From Apis mellifera (Eukaryota; Arthropoda; Insecta; Hymenoptera; Apidae): a DNA stretch of 64,000 nt. The position numbers were made by a program, and so were the translations under genes. Below the pieces are notes generated by a model that had not been told where the DNA came from, ran no database searches, and saw nothing but the letters and a program-made list of their open reading frames with translations. Positions within the stretch are counted from its first letter, which is position 1; each line of letters begins with the position of its first letter. The stretch lies in assembly GCF_003254395.2 (NCBI RefSeq), contig NC_037652.1, positions 1,079,001 through 1,143,000 on the forward strand, in the 5' to 3' direction. Positions 1 through 13,418 of the stretch are shown here, in pieces.

Positions 1-560
1 ACAATATTTTCCCAATTACACAAAATTCCTTACTCCGCGCGAAACCTCAGAGAGGCGTAAGAACGCGCGAACAGGGTGAAGAGAATCATCCCTGTCGAAG
101 TGGAAAAGATTAACTTCTCGTAACTAACGTTTCAGTCTCCTTCGACGAACCGATACGCGAGACCAAAGTGATTATGCATCAAAGCGAACCTCTTGAGGTC
201 CGGGGGATATCGAATCGATATACGGAACTCCCTTACCCCTCGAGCAACCCTCCACCCACACCAACCACGACCAAGCTCCCCCTGTTCCTGTGAAACGCTA
301 CGTGCCTGCCTTTGCTCTCCCCTACCTCGCTAATCTCATGATTGCACTGATTAACCCCACCTCCCCTCGGCCGAGTCTCTGGCCCATCTGATCCCTCAAT
401 CGCCCAGACTCGATCATGATCCATCTAGTGAGAATCGACCTGGCACCGGAACGATCCGAGGAGAGACAACGAACGGCTGGGAACGAACGAGGAAACGCGT
501 CTCGAATTGGCCTCCAGACGTGGGAGCGGAATGTGTGGTTATGAGGGTGTAGCGGAATTG
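1..560. other. CpG-rich island, no gene
   Basis: This is a GC- and CpG-rich block at the window edge, followed abruptly by AT-rich DNA. I see no convincing coding frame: the short open frames have no recognisable domain or codon pattern. A small palindrome with 7-base arms (ATATCGA / TCGATAT, 1-base spacer) sits at 207-221. It resembles the other islands in this window and is best read as a candidate cis-regulatory or conserved noncoding block, which is inference from composition only. Confidence 0.4.
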
Positions 561-611
561 GTTAGGGAGATTTTGCGTAGGTTGGTATTACGCTTTGGGA
601 CATTTCGCTTA

Positions 612-639
612 GTTGTTGTTGTTGTTGTTGTTGTTGTTG
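612..639. repeat. (GTT)9 microsatellite
   Basis: An uninterrupted GTT repeat of about 28 bases sits at the border between the GC-rich island and the AT-rich repeat region. It is followed by a short GGT/GAT-rich run. Confidence 0.95.
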
Positions 640-659
640 ATAGTGGTGGTGATGAATGT

Positions 660-1820
660 TGATGTTTGATTTCACTTTGAAATTTAGAAATATAATTCGA
701 ACGTTTTAATTTGATTCAAATCATTGAACTTGAGATTAATTAAAATTGCATTTTATATTATTATTGTTATTGATAAATTGATGTCTAAATCTCTAATTTA
801 GAAATTTAAATTTAAAAATGGAGATTAGATTTTGAAAAGTATTGCATTCAATTGATTGATATTATATGTATTGGTTAGATGTTTTGTTTATTTAATATTG
901 TTATAATTGTTATATTAATATTAATATTATGCTTTAAAATATTTTACTTTATTGTTTTCGTTCAATTTAGAAATATAATTTGAAGATTTTGATTTAAAAA
1001 TTTGAAGATTGAATTTTGAAAGATTTGGAATTGATTAGAATTACATTTTATTTAATTGTTATTGTTATTATTGACAATAAGATATAAGAATTTTTATTAA
1101 TATAAGAATTTAAAAATTTAGAAGTTTGAGAATTGAATTTTGTATTCATTAATACTGTCATTCATTAATAATTGTGAAATGATTGCTTTATTTTTAGTAT
1201 TGTTATTAGTATTATTTTTTTGAAAGATTTTTTCTTTGAAAGAAGAGAAAAAAAGATCAAAGATCTTTCTTTGAAAGATTTTGTTTAATTGTTTAATTTA
1301 ATTTGCTGTTGATATATGAATTTACTTTGAAATTTAAAAATATAATTTGAAAATTTCAATTTAAAAATTGAAAGATTTAGGATTAGTTAGAATGCATTTT
1401 ATATTTAATTATTGTTACTCTTTTAAATTGGCAAAATAGTAAATTCATACCTGAATCTAATTTAAAAATTTAAATTTATGAGTTTGTGAATTTGATTGCA
1501 AAAAAAAATACAATCATTAATACTATATTATTACTGAAGAGAAAATGTAAGAATATAATTTTTATTTTTAATGCATTGTTTAATATTCTGTATAGCATTC
1601 TGAAAGATTTTATGTTTATTGTTCCTTGTTATTATTGATAATATAAGAGTTAAAGATGTAAGATAATATAAGAGTTGGATTCTGAAAGATAATATATTGA
1701 TTGATACTTTAGATTGATACAATTTTAATATTTTTATAATTTAAATATGATATATTAAAAAATTGAGAATATAAAGTTTGCATTTTGAAAGAAAATTTTA
1801 TTGATACTGCATTCTAATTT
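660..1820. repeat. Decayed tandem repeat, unit about 290-360 bp
   Basis: Similar blocks start near 670, 955 and 1315, with a weaker one near 1730. Each runs through a GAAATTTA(G/A)AAATATAATT(C/T)GAA-type opening, a TTGAAAGATTT(A/G)G-type middle, then GAATTGCATTTTATATT and ATTGTTATT. Spacing is irregular and copies have drifted, so this is an old local amplification. It shows no coding capacity. Confidence 0.6.
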
Positions 1821-2009
1821 GTTTAATTCTATTGTTATTTTATTGTTCTATATATTATTCTAAATTGATATATTATAGTCTGCAAAAATTTAAATAATAA
1901 TTTAAATAATAAATTTCAAATTTTCAACTTCAAATATAGTAAAATAAAAAAATAGGTTTCTGTATTAATTAATATTATGTTTTGAAAAAAAATTTTAAAT
2001 TTATTTAAC

Positions 2010-2440
2010 TTCTTGTTGATGTTAATGGCGTTATTTGGCGTAATGGTGAAAGTTTAGACATAAAGCTGATAAGATATGGTTTTCTAGGAAGTAGTGAGAA
2101 TTAGGTAATTTTAGAATTAGGTGAAAGGGCATTTGTTATTGTTAATGGTGATTGAGGTAATTCTAGGGATGAGGCTGTTCGGCGTAACGGTGGAAGTTCA
2201 GATGCAGAAGTGATGGAATATGGTGTTGTAGGGAATGTAATGAGAAACTAGGGAATTTTGGAGTTGGAAAACGATTATTTGTTCTGGCCGGTTAAAGTAG
2301 CTTTTGCGAATGGAATTGTTGTGTTGGAAACGCAATTATAGAAGTTTTGATGCACAAGTGATAAGATATGGTGTCCTGCATAATGAGAAACTAGGGAATT
2401 TTCGAATAAAGGATTATTTGATATTATTATTGACAAATAA
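2010..2440. repeat. Three-copy degenerate tandem repeat, unit about 145 bp
   Basis: Three successive blocks share the same order of words: GGCGTAA(T/C)GGTG(A/G)AAGTT, then GA(T/C)GCA-AAGTGAT, AGATATGGTGT, and AATGAGAAACTAGGGAATTTT. The second and third copies are the closest. The short open frame at 2304-2510 falls across the third copy and is not a convincing gene. Confidence 0.75.
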
Positions 2441-2819
2441 AGCGGCTTTTAGAGATAGATTTGTCTCGTTAATGCTGAAACTTTTATATTTAGAAAATTC
2501 CAAATTCTGAAATATGAGAGAAAGTTAGAAAATTTTGATCAATAATAATTTTAAATATTATTATTTGCTATTATTTTTCAACTTCATATTAAGGATTATT
2601 TATATTGAACTTTTTTCTAAAATTTAAATGATTTCTTGAATAGTTGTTGAATAGTTGTTTAGTATAACTTATATAATTTCTTATATCGGTTATTTCTTGT
2701 ATTTAATAAATTATAAATTTGTATCAATTATAAAAATTAAATTTCTCTATTAATCAAATTTTAATATTTATTTTTAATGTTTGTTTTTAATCTTTTGCTT
2801 TAATTTCGTGATGAATGAA

Positions 2820-3080
2820 ACTAAAATTAGTGCCATTCAATATCGAATCGTAAATTGACACGCAGGAATGAAAAACTTATTAAGGTCATATACGAACAAT
2901 TTCTGCGTCAATCTAGCGTCAACCATGCAACGCAATATCCCCAACCGAAATCTCATCGTGCATACATTTTCTACTCGTCAGTCAAACAAGATTAAATTGA
3001 TGAACATGTAGATTACTGCAGTTCGTGCGATACAACGAACGCACAAAATGGCAGAGTAATATATTACCTGAAACTTGGCA
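2820..3080. other. GC-richer island, no gene
   Basis: A short island of moderate GC content with many CG dinucleotides stands in AT-rich flanks. There is no significant open frame. It is a candidate conserved noncoding element; nothing more specific can be read from it. From 3081 to about 3730 I see only AT-rich low-complexity sequence. Confidence 0.3.
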
Positions 3081-3729
3081 TCACTGACTATTCCCTCATA
3101 TTATACTATAAATTTTGAAAATATAAAATACTAGTATTGGTTGGAATAACGAAGAACAACGATTAAAAATAAATAAAACTTTTTATGTAATAAACACAAC
3201 AAAACTAATTAAATAATGATAGTAATAATTAAATAACAAAAATAAAATTTTTAATTATTGAATATATATATAATTAAATATTTAATATTTTAAGAATGTT
3301 AAATTTATTATTTTTATTAAATTTATTATTTTTATAAATTTTTTGTTTATTTAATTATTTAATATAAATAACTTTTAAGACTTTAAATAACGTTTAATCA
3401 AAATATATATATAATTTGTAATTAATTAAATACAGATCTGTATTATTAATATGTATTCTATAAATTTTTTTTTTAAGTTTCCTTGACTTCTTGTTCAAAC
3501 ATTATTGATTATATTTCCATTAAAAAAATAAAAAATAAAATATTTAATATATCTATTTTAAAAAAAGAGATTAATATTAATTTATAAATTTATATAAATA
3601 CATATCAATTTACGTTTAATTAAATATAAATCTATAATGTTTACAATATTATTATAAATCTTTTGAAATTGTCACGACAATTGTATTATTCTTAAATAAT
3701 TAACGCAACTAAATTTATAATAAAGATGT

Positions 3730-4030
3730 AAATCCATCCCATTCAGCATATCAAAACAACGATCCACGCGAAATACGGGAAAAGACGTCAAGTAAAAACG
3801 TCAACAGAGGAAACAAGGCGACGTGACAAATGGATGATCAATAACAGGCAAATTACGTGTACGGATCATTGTTGACCGAATGAAGCACCGCGTGACAACG
3901 AGAGCAACGCGGACGATAATCGATGAGCGGCGTTGCATTCACCTTGCAGAATGGAAAGCCTTCGAATCGGGGACGCGATAAATCACCGATGTCTAGCTGT
4001 CTTAAAGCATCGTTCTTAGGTAAAGTATCG
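3730..4030. other. CpG-rich island, no gene
   Basis: This sharply bounded CpG-rich block contains several CG-containing words (for example GCGACGTGACAA and CGCGGACGATAATCG). The open frame that starts in its edge at 4030 runs into AT-rich DNA and lacks domain features. From 4220 to 7350 the sequence is AT-rich, with only two small GC-richer patches at about 5010-5150 and 5890-6000. Confidence 0.35.
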
Positions 4031-7000
4031 TGTCCTATGTGTCTTGGAGGATGGAGTTAGACGTTACGTCTATAGTTACATATCTTGATTCTTTGAGAAT
4101 TTTCGATATATTGGTAATCGTTCAGAACTTTCATTTTACTGTTTATGGAATTGTTTTTAACGCATGTTTGGTTATATATGTCCATTATAATGCTAAAATA
4201 TATCAATATTTTTAATGTTCTATAATAAAATTTTTCTTTTCGTTTAAAAAGAAATATTAGAAATAAAATTGAAAATGAATTAAATAAATTGAAATGAATT
4301 ATAATTATAAATTATTATAAATAATCTTTGATTAGAGGAATCAAAATTTATATCGGTATTTTTACTGTTTTATTTTAAGTTTATAATAGGATTTTGTTTG
4401 TTGTTTAAGAAAAAATATAATAATTTTGGAACAAATTGGAATGAAAAATATAAATTATAAGTTATTATAAATAAATCCTTTAATTATAAAGGAATGATGA
4501 AACAATCAGTATTGCATTAAATTTTAATAGAAAAATTAAATAAAATCTAAAAATTTAAGATATATAGGTATACGATTTTAAAATATTGTGGCGTTATGAA
4601 GAATTTAAAAAATTTTGATTTTGAATATTTTTATGCATATATTTTTTATATTCTCGATTGGACGACTTTAATATAAAAATAAAAATTATTTTATATTTAA
4701 TTTATAATCAACTAAAATCGCATATTCAACTTAAATATTATATTATAAGATTTTAATATGTATCTATTTGGTATCAATATGTATAAAAGTATATAATATA
4801 TAAATTTATGTATTAATATTATTAATTGATAAAAAAAAAATAAATTCTTATCAGAAATTTCAAGCAATATCCATTCATTTATAAAATTAATAAATTTTCC
4901 TATAAATATATCTTCACTTGCAAAAAATAAATATAATAAAATAATAAGCATAATAATAAAAAAAATATTAATTATTAAAATAAATAAATTTTAAATCAAT
5001 GCATTTTTTCCAGTTGATTGACCAAACATGGTCATCGCTGGCAGTGTCCAATATTTCTCCTTATATATTGTTATGGAGGTGAAAGTGGAGGGAACCGAAT
5101 GGCACGCAAATTCAAGAGCAAGAATCCTATGGAACTTGGAGTCTCAGAAAGAGGTTAGTTGAATGGAGGAAATGAATAAAACTGATCACGTAGAATGAAA
5201 GAATGAATAGAAGGATTGAAAAATAGAAGAATGTCTCACGGAAAAATATGTTTGTGAAAAAATAGACTCGTCAATCGCTTTCCATATTTTTTCATATCTT
5301 CTTTTTTTATTTTTATTATGAAAAATCCACGGAATAATTAATTATATATCTATGAAAAATTATATTTTATTTATTTTTATTTATTATTTTCCGATTCTCA
5401 ATAATTATAATTATAATTGTATTTGAATTTTTATAAAAGATATATTATTTAAAATATTATTATATTTTATTTATTTATATTTTAAGTTTTATATTATCTC
5501 TTACTTTGTTCTTCTTTTTCATTAAAAGATTCTGACATTTAATAAATTATTGTATATATATTTCTTAGAAAAATATTGATTGTACGTATATTAAATTTAA
5601 TTTTTATATTAATATTTATACTATAAATGATTATATTAATAGTTCTTAATAATCAATGCATTTTATAAAAGTTTATATTTTATTCATTTATTACATGTTT
5701 CTCATTTTATGTTTTTCTTTTTTTTAATTGGAAAAAATGTACATTCTATATTTTGTACATTACATTTTATGAAAGAAGTATTTATTACGCGTATAGTATA
5801 TTTTATTTATTGTTTTGTTTTGTTTTGTTCTTTTTTTTATTAGGTGAAAAAAATTATTTATCGATATTTTTGTCATTTACTTTCGGTTTTTGTTTAACGA
5901 AAACTGGGACGCTGGAACAATGGAGAATTGTTAACGCTCGTTGAACGGTAATGTTGCAATGTTGTGAATTGTTAAAGGTGTGTATAACAATGTTGTATTT
6001 GCAATAGTTTCAACTGTGTAAAAATTTCGATTGTTCTCGCTGATATTGGATAACAGATGATGTATTGTTATATATAATATTTGAAACAGATAGTCACTAT
6101 ATATTTTATTTTTCGTACATTTTATATGAGAGAAAATGATGATTTAAACGAAATGTTTTAAAAAGGTAATTGTATTTCTTCCAAATGTTATTTGACACCG
6201 CTTTTTCGTATATCAATATAAAACCTCTTTTATATTATACTGTTACTTTATATCATTCCGGGTCATATTTCCATTTATTCTTTTTCAAATAAAATAATTT
6301 CAACTTTGCATACCATATGTTATATAATACTGCAATTTATAATTTAAATAGTAGTTGTTCGCGGAATTATCTTCAAATAATGCATAGAATCACAAGTCAT
6401 TTGCAAAAATTAATTCAAAAAATATCTATGAAATGTCTAGAATCTATTAAAATAAAAAATCAAATACAATAGAATGTCGTTTAATCGTCGTTATCTGAAA
6501 GTCAATTATTATTTGAATTCTGGTTATTCAATAATCAGATTATCAGATAAATATTGAAAATATTTATGTATTTTGAAATAATCTTAAAAATTATTAATTT
6601 ATTTTCCCTGATATATTTATTTTTCATGTAATAAATGTTCATATTTTTTAATTTCCAATTATTTCATGATTTTTCTTAATCAATTATCCGAAAAATTAGT
6701 TTATGCCCCAATTAATTTGAATAATCGATATTCACAAATAAACGATATAATTCCAAAAATATTTTTCTTATTCAAATATAAGCATAATTACAGTTAATCA
6801 TAAAAATCTTTATTTACACAGAAATTTACTTATCATAGAAAATCTGATTTTAATTAAAATTTATTTGCAAATTATAATAAATTATACATAAAGAAATTTC
6901 GTGAAATCAATATTATTCAATCAAATTTTTATTATTTTTTTATGTTTCGTATACAATTTCATTTAACTTTTAATAATACTTTTTACAACAGAATAATACA

Positions 7001-7359
7001 ATTAAAATACTTGAATATATTTTAAGGTGTAAAATTTTGCTTTAACTCGTACGAAATTATATTTAAAAAAAAAAAAAAAATGAAAATAATATATATAAAA
7101 AAATTTCAATTAACTACAATTAATTTCGAACTTTTCGAAATGACATTTCACTAATAAAAAAATTGTTTCGTATAAAACAGAATCATCGTTGATAATACAA
7201 CTTATTGGTTGAATTTGCATAAAGTGTATGAAGATTTCTAGTATTATATATCAAACTAACTGTAGTGACATTTAATAATATTTATTTACTTATCATTTAC
7301 ATTATTTTCAATTATTTTACATAAATAATTTTCAATCTAAATATACAGATCGTTTAATG

Positions 7360-7900
7360 CCCGCAGATCCGTATACATCTTTAATCCTCAAAATGGTTAA
7401 CTCGCAATTTTCCGATATCGATTTAATCAACGATACAATCTCTCAAACCCGAGTCACTCCGGCATTTCAAATTCTCTGTCAAACTGGAATCATCCTCCCC
7501 GTTTCGTTGCATCGAAACGGTGTGAAAAGTCTCTCGAAGAAAGAGAAAGGGGTGGATCCCGCAAGGAAAGGATGCGAGGGGAAGGAAGGGGAGGGGGGAG
7601 GGGGAGGAGAGCGAGAGAGATGCCGTTCGCTCGTTATCGATGCGTCCCCCGACCGTTTTGCATGTTGACGAATCCACGGGTCTGGATCGAATCCAGTGTA
7701 AACTCCGCTCTCGATCCGGATTGAATGTCAATTCGATCAGCGTGCAATTCTGTCGAGGACTCGACAGGGTTTTGTGCCGGCCGAGTTGATCAGATTGTCG
7801 AATGGACGTCGAAGGTAGCAAATGGGGAGGGGGATATATTCTTTCTCGAATCGTTCCACGGTGTTTTTCCCGCCGTGATTAAAGGTCGACGTGCGTAGAA
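7360..7900. other. CpG-rich island with purine-rich core
   Basis: The block is GC-rich and holds overlapping open frames on both strands (7357-7668 plus, 7423-7821 minus). The 132-residue minus frame is rich in Ser, Pro and Leu because of a GGGGA-type purine run near 7575-7620. Neither frame has a recognisable domain, so I treat both as by-products of GC content. The block runs directly into the tandem repeats that follow. Confidence 0.4.
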
Positions 7901-7904
7901 ACGT

Positions 7905-8430
7905 GGATCGATCGATCGATTCTAATTTTGCGATTCTAATTTTTCATTTGGCCAACGTTCCTTGCCCGATGGAAATGAATGCGCAAGGGATGTTCGAGAG
8001 TTGACAGGGTTGCGCGTTGAAGGGTTGCGTTGAAGGTGATGGGATTGTGCAAAGTGTCATTGTACGGATATTGATTAATTTTTTTATCATCGTCGATCGT
8101 CGACCGATCGAATCTAATTTTGCGATTCTAATTTTTCATTTGACCAACGTTGCCTGCCCGATGGAAATGAATGTGCAGAGGGAATTGACAGAATTGTAGA
8201 GGTAGCGGGATTGTGCAATGTATCGTTGTATGGATATTGATTAATTTTTTTATAAATTGATCGATAAAAGTTGATCGATTGATTCTAATTTTTTTATTTG
8301 GCCAACGTTTCTCGTTCGATGGAAATGAATGTATAAGTGATCTTCGAGAATGGGATAAATGGGATGGAATAATTATTTCTTAACTTAAAATGACAGTGTA
8401 TAAGTATTGATTAATTTTTTTATAATCGAA
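7905..8430. repeat. Three-copy tandem repeat, unit about 175-190 bp
   Basis: Three copies begin near 7912, 8104 and 8277. Each shows GATCGATTCTAATTTT, then TTTCATTTGGCCAACGTT, then CGATGGAAATGAATG, and each ends with GTAC/TGGATATTGATTAATTTTT. Copies 1 and 2 still align over long stretches; copy 3 is more eroded and AT-shifted. Successive copies lose CG dinucleotides. No coding function is evident. Confidence 0.85.
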
Positions 8431-9350
8431 ATTTGAAGTTATTCTTTTTTATTTCTAATATATGGTTAATATCTTTCAGTTTTAAACAGAAATCATACAG
8501 AAAAATGTATAATATAAAAATAATGTAAAGATGTACTCATGTAATTAAATTTATAGGTTTATTACTTTAATCATTTTGTACAGATAGAAAAGTATTCACA
8601 GTATATAATATATATTGTAATCGAAAAAATATTGCTTATAATATTATTCAATTTATTTAATTATTAAAATTATAATATTAATTTATTTTATTTTGCATTT
8701 CAATATATATTTTTAAAAAAAATTTCGAATAACTTGTGATTCTATTTATATAATTTATTTAGATTATTTAAAGATAATTTTGACATTAAATTTTAATTAT
8801 TTAAATTTAATTATTTAAACTATTTACATTATTAATTCAAATGACATAAAATATAATAGAGGTTTTATACATGATACATAAAAAAATATTATTTAAAACT
8901 GTTAATTAAAATAAATGATTATTTTTAAAAATTTTTTTAAAACATGTAATAAATGTAAACCTTTTCATTTTCATTGACATTACTAATGAAATTATGTTTT
9001 AATTTCATTTTTATTTTAATTGATAAATCAGATGACATAAAAAATTCTTTAAGAATATTTATTGCAATAAATTAAAAAATATATATAATTCTTCCATTTT
9101 ATAAAAATTATTTTTCCAAAGATAAAAAAATTTGATAAGATAAAAAAAAATATAACAAAATTAAAACTTTAGAAGAACAATATTCATATATAAAAGCATG
9201 AGATATTATATTATTATATATTCAAATATAATATTTTACATATTTTAAAAAACATATATATATATATATATTTCTAGATTTTATTACTGTTTGAACAAAA
9301 CAACGCAATATAATATTCTATCCATACAATACCATATTCTACCATAATAA
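8431..9350. other. AT-rich stretch, nothing recognised
   Basis: This is very AT-rich low-complexity sequence with a short (AT)n run near 9253-9270. I found no coding frame, RNA gene or terminal repeats in it. Confidence 0.5.
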
Positions 9351-9359
9351 TGAAACCCT

Positions 9360-9650
9360 TTCATCCAACATCATTGAAAAGCCACAAAAAAATCCTCGGT
9401 TCCCAAAATCAAGCGGACGATTCGACTGAAATCGAAAGACCAGTTGAAAGGAACCCTCCACTTTGTTCATCTTACTTCGAACGTCCCCTTACCTCGAGAA
9501 ATTAGGAAAACCATTCGGTGGAAGTAGAAACAATCGATGGTAGTCGATTAAAGTAGAGGGAGGTGGATGGAATATCGGCTCGATTACGTGGCAATTCTCA
9601 TGGGAGACGTAGACGTTTCTGAGATGCATGACCAGAAGGAGAAAATAAGG
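9360..9650. other. GC-richer island, no gene
   Basis: A moderately GC-rich block with short open frames on both strands (9489-9749 minus, 9567-9761 plus) that overlap each other and have no domain content. It is a candidate conserved noncoding element. Confidence 0.3.
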
Positions 9651-10223
9651 GAGAATCCTTGTGAAAATTTCTACCAATTTCCTTTTCTTCTTTTGTTTTC
9701 CGAGGATCATTTCTTGAGAATAATATACAAATGTTATAATTTGTTTCATATATATATATAAAATATAAAGAGTTAATATCTCAAATAGTTGAAGATTATT
9801 GATGATATTGAAAAATATTTTAAATAGATTTTTTTTAATTGAAATTTTATGTATAATTTTTTATTATATTATATGTTATATCAATATTGCCAACTATGTC
9901 AGATATAATACACATTATTTTTTGAATTATTAAAATAATTAAAATAAAACATTTTATGAAAATAATAAAAATATTTGAAATTATTTATTACTTTAAATCA
10001 ATTGATCTTGATTAATTTGAAAATAGTTGAAACAATGATCTGTATCATTCTATATATTTTATAATTTTCAATTTTATAAAATAATATATTTTAGTTAAAT
10101 AAAAATATGAATTGTTATGATGAAATCGTTAATTATTTTATTTTAAAGAAGAAATTAATAAGAAAGTTATAATTATTTAATTGCGATCTCCCATAATTAA
10201 TTTCAAAATTCAAAATTTTTCTA

Positions 10224-10860
10224 AATAATTAACATTTCAATTTCATAGAATGAGAAATAAAAGTAATATATCGCTGAGATTTCAATACAGAATCTTTCCA
10301 TTTTATAGTTACAAAAAGTTACAATAATTAAAATTTTCAATTTCAGAATAAGAAACAAAAGTATTACGTTTTCAAGATTTTAACACAATTTTTTTCTTTT
10401 TTATAGTCACGATAATTAAAATTTTTAATTTTACAGAATTAAAAACAAAAATAACGTCTTTTTGATTTCAACTTCTCATTTTATAGTCAAAAAAACGGAT
10501 CAAGGACCCTATAAATTTTTAGTTTCATTCGATTACGAACAAAATTAATATATTTCCAACATCTGAACACTATCTCAACAGAATCTGTTCATTTTATAGT
10601 TAAAGAAACATTAAGTGGCGATAATTAAACTCTTCAATTTCATTGGATTAAAAACAATATGAATTAAAAATATGTCTTGTTCACGATTTGGACGCGATGC
10701 CAACAGACCCTTCTCACTTATAGTCAAAGCAACATCAAGGCCACGATAATTATAACTTTCAATTTCATCGAATTAGAAACAAAAATAATATATTTTCACG
10801 ATTTGAACACAATCCCAACAGAATCTTTTCGTCTTACAGTCAGTGAAATATCAAGGTCAC
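10224..10860. repeat. Six-copy decayed tandem array, unit 90-125 bp
   Basis: Six copies start near 10224, 10321, 10408, 10500, 10616 and 10741. The shared order is (C)ACGATAATTA, TTTCAATTTCAT(C)GAATTAGAAACAAA, AATATATTTTCACGATTTGAACAC, CAACAGAATCTTTTC, and a TTATAGTCAAAG(A)AACATCAAGG end. The first three copies are shortened to about 90 bases; the last two are closest to the apparent full unit. The open frame at 10677-10889 lies over the last two copies and is not a gene. Confidence 0.85.
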
Positions 10861-10869
10861 AAGAGAAGA

Positions 10870-11290
10870 AGATCTGGCAAATTTCCTAAACTGCCAGAGA
10901 TATCCACGGTCCCGGATTTAATCTCTAAGTCTAAGATCTTATCGCGACAACCAATGAGCAAATGCCTCGCGTGTTATCAAACCATTTTCATAGGGAAATC
11001 AAATGATAGCTGAGTATCGTTATGCCGCGGTCAAATTGGTTGTTCGCACAGCTAATTGCAAGTAGCCGGGCAACAATGAGGCAACGTGACGGCCGCATGG
11101 CATTACGTCAATGGCCAATGGCTCTTAATTATGACCCGCGACCACTTCCATTTGATCTGCACTCCCGAGCAAATTGCGAACGGCTTTACCCCTCTCGGTT
11201 ATACCCTCTCCCCTCCCTCTCTTTGCTCTTCCTGTTTCTCTACGTCTATTCTCCTCCGTCTTGATTGCTGATTGTTCCTCTTAATTTTAG
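10870..11290. other. CpG-rich island, candidate regulatory block
   Basis: This island follows the tandem array directly. It contains the word CATTACGTCAATGG (a half CRE next to a CCAAT-type word) near 11100-11115, and a pyrimidine-rich run near 11200-11260. The overlapping open frames at 11022-11264 and 11086-11271 show no domain. A regulatory role is inferred from composition and motifs only. Confidence 0.35.
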
Positions 11291-11989
11291 CCTTTTTAAA
11301 TGCCTATAGACCGTAAGATTTTTCGATTAATATCCTTTTTATAGGCAGTGATCGATGTTTATAATTAAACTTTGATGATGGTGAGTAAATCGATATTTTT
11401 CTTTCAGTATTTTCTTTTGAGCATTAACTTGTTTGCAATCGACGATGTGATGGCATATAAAACAGCTATTTTCAATGATGACACATATTTGAAATAAAAT
11501 TAATCATTTTAATAATAAAATTTATAATTCTATTTTCAGATAATTTGAGTTGAATTAGGAAAAAATAATTAAATAATAAGTGATTAATAAATTTTTTTTG
11601 GTCAATTAATATTTATATTAATAAATTTTTACGCTTAATATAAAATTTTTGTTATTTTCATGTTACAATGAATATGATTTCATTCTTGGAACTAAATAAT
11701 AAAAAGATTTAAAAAGAAATTAAATTTCTTTACAATTTATATTATTGAGTATAATGGACAATATGCTCAAAGTAAATAATGCAATTAGATTTATAAAGTA
11801 AATCTTTATTATTAACCATTAAAGTTTTCTGATTTTCCAGAAACAATTATTATATTATTATTCTCATATAGAATATAATTATTAATTAAAATAAATAACT
11901 TCCAAAGATCATCAATTAAAACTGTAATGTTGTTGTGAGTCGATAAAAATTGAAAACCACTGATGTAACAAATATTGCACGGCGATAGA

Positions 11990-12310
11990 AGATCGATATC
12001 TTGCAGGTATCTCTCACTCGATAACAGATTACCAGATTCACCATCCTTAATCCAAGTGGCCTCGAGCGATCGTGTGCCACTGGATTGTTAACGTTTTCCT
12101 CATTGGATTCTCGTGTTAACCATACCACCGGTTCGTTCACGAAAGCTTACCTCCAGGTCATCTGATTCGTTCACGTTTGTCTATCCTTTATTTCCTCGTA
12201 TGTACACCCTTTCCTTCAATCCTGCGTTACAATTCCGACTTATCCGTCTAAATCTAACGCTCGTAGCTATACCTGACGCAGGTTTCCTTCCATTCTGACA
12301 ATTATTCCAG
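11990..12310. other. GC-richer island, no gene
   Basis: A moderately GC- and CpG-rich block in AT-rich flanks. Overlapping short frames on both strands (11916-12140 minus, 12113-12298 plus) lack domain features. Confidence 0.3.
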
Positions 12311-13330
12311 CTCGAATGTATCCTAAGAATTTCTTTCAATCTCTATGTTAATATCGAGAATTTATCGTTCAACGTATTTTTAATTTTGTTAATACAATTT
12401 TTACAAAAGTATATATATCTTTTAATGAAAAATTGATCATTTTTAACATAATTCGACTTATGATGTTAATAATTAGATTAAAATTCTAAAATTGGAATAT
12501 AAATTTGTAGTGGATTTAGAAAATAATCTTTTGACAAAAATTCTCGATATCGTTATACAATTTTTAGTTTTTCAGTAATATTTTTAATAATAAAATTTTA
12601 ATTCTTAAAGCTCAAAATAAGATATTTTAATTTAGATTTTCTATATTTAAATACAAGTTTGCAACAACATTCTTTTTTTTTTCTTGTTTTTATCTGTATT
12701 TGATGAAATTGTTCAATATTAATTTTAATGTAATTTTAAATATTTATTAAATAAAAAACAAAACACAACACATAGATAATGGAGAATTTTCTTGGATTTT
12801 ATGTAGACATTCAAAGCTTGATACTTCAAAAATCAAGCTACGTTTAATATATAAATTGATAACAGATTCAGAAATTTTTAGAAAAAATTAAAGAATGCAA
12901 AATAATCTAAATATTCACATGGAATATTTCAGATATTTTATTGTCTGGATTTCGGTATTGTTTCAACAAACAAAAAAACACAATTAAATATATAGAGTGC
13001 AAATAGGTCAAACTATAACTTTGAAACAGTAAAGAGAGTAGAAAAAAATTTCATTAAGCGAAATGAAATAGTTTCGAAATGGTTTATCGTGTTTTATCTA
13101 CATAACTATTTCTACATAATCCAGATAATCGATCTATGTAAAATAAAATATACATGTTCTGGTGATTTTCATTTCTATATTTCATTTATATTTCATTTTG
13201 ATACTTTAACAAACTTTCTCATGATATAGTATTGCACCCTCGATATATCTTCCTGTACATTAATTACTAATGCAATATGTAAGAGATATATTTTAATATT
13301 TATAATCACATGATATTACACATAGTCAAG

Positions 13331-13334
<4 letters not shown>

Positions 13335-13416
<82 letters not shown>
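13335..13416. repeat. (TA)41 microsatellite
   Basis: An uninterrupted TA dinucleotide run of about 82 bases. It can form cruciforms and is likely to be length-polymorphic and prone to assembly error. Confidence 0.97.

Positions 13417-13418
<2 letters not shown>

Noticed and set aside
7423..7821. 132-residue minus-strand frame
   Set aside because: Ser/Pro/Leu bias follows from a purine run on the other strand; a second frame is open opposite it and no domain is visible.
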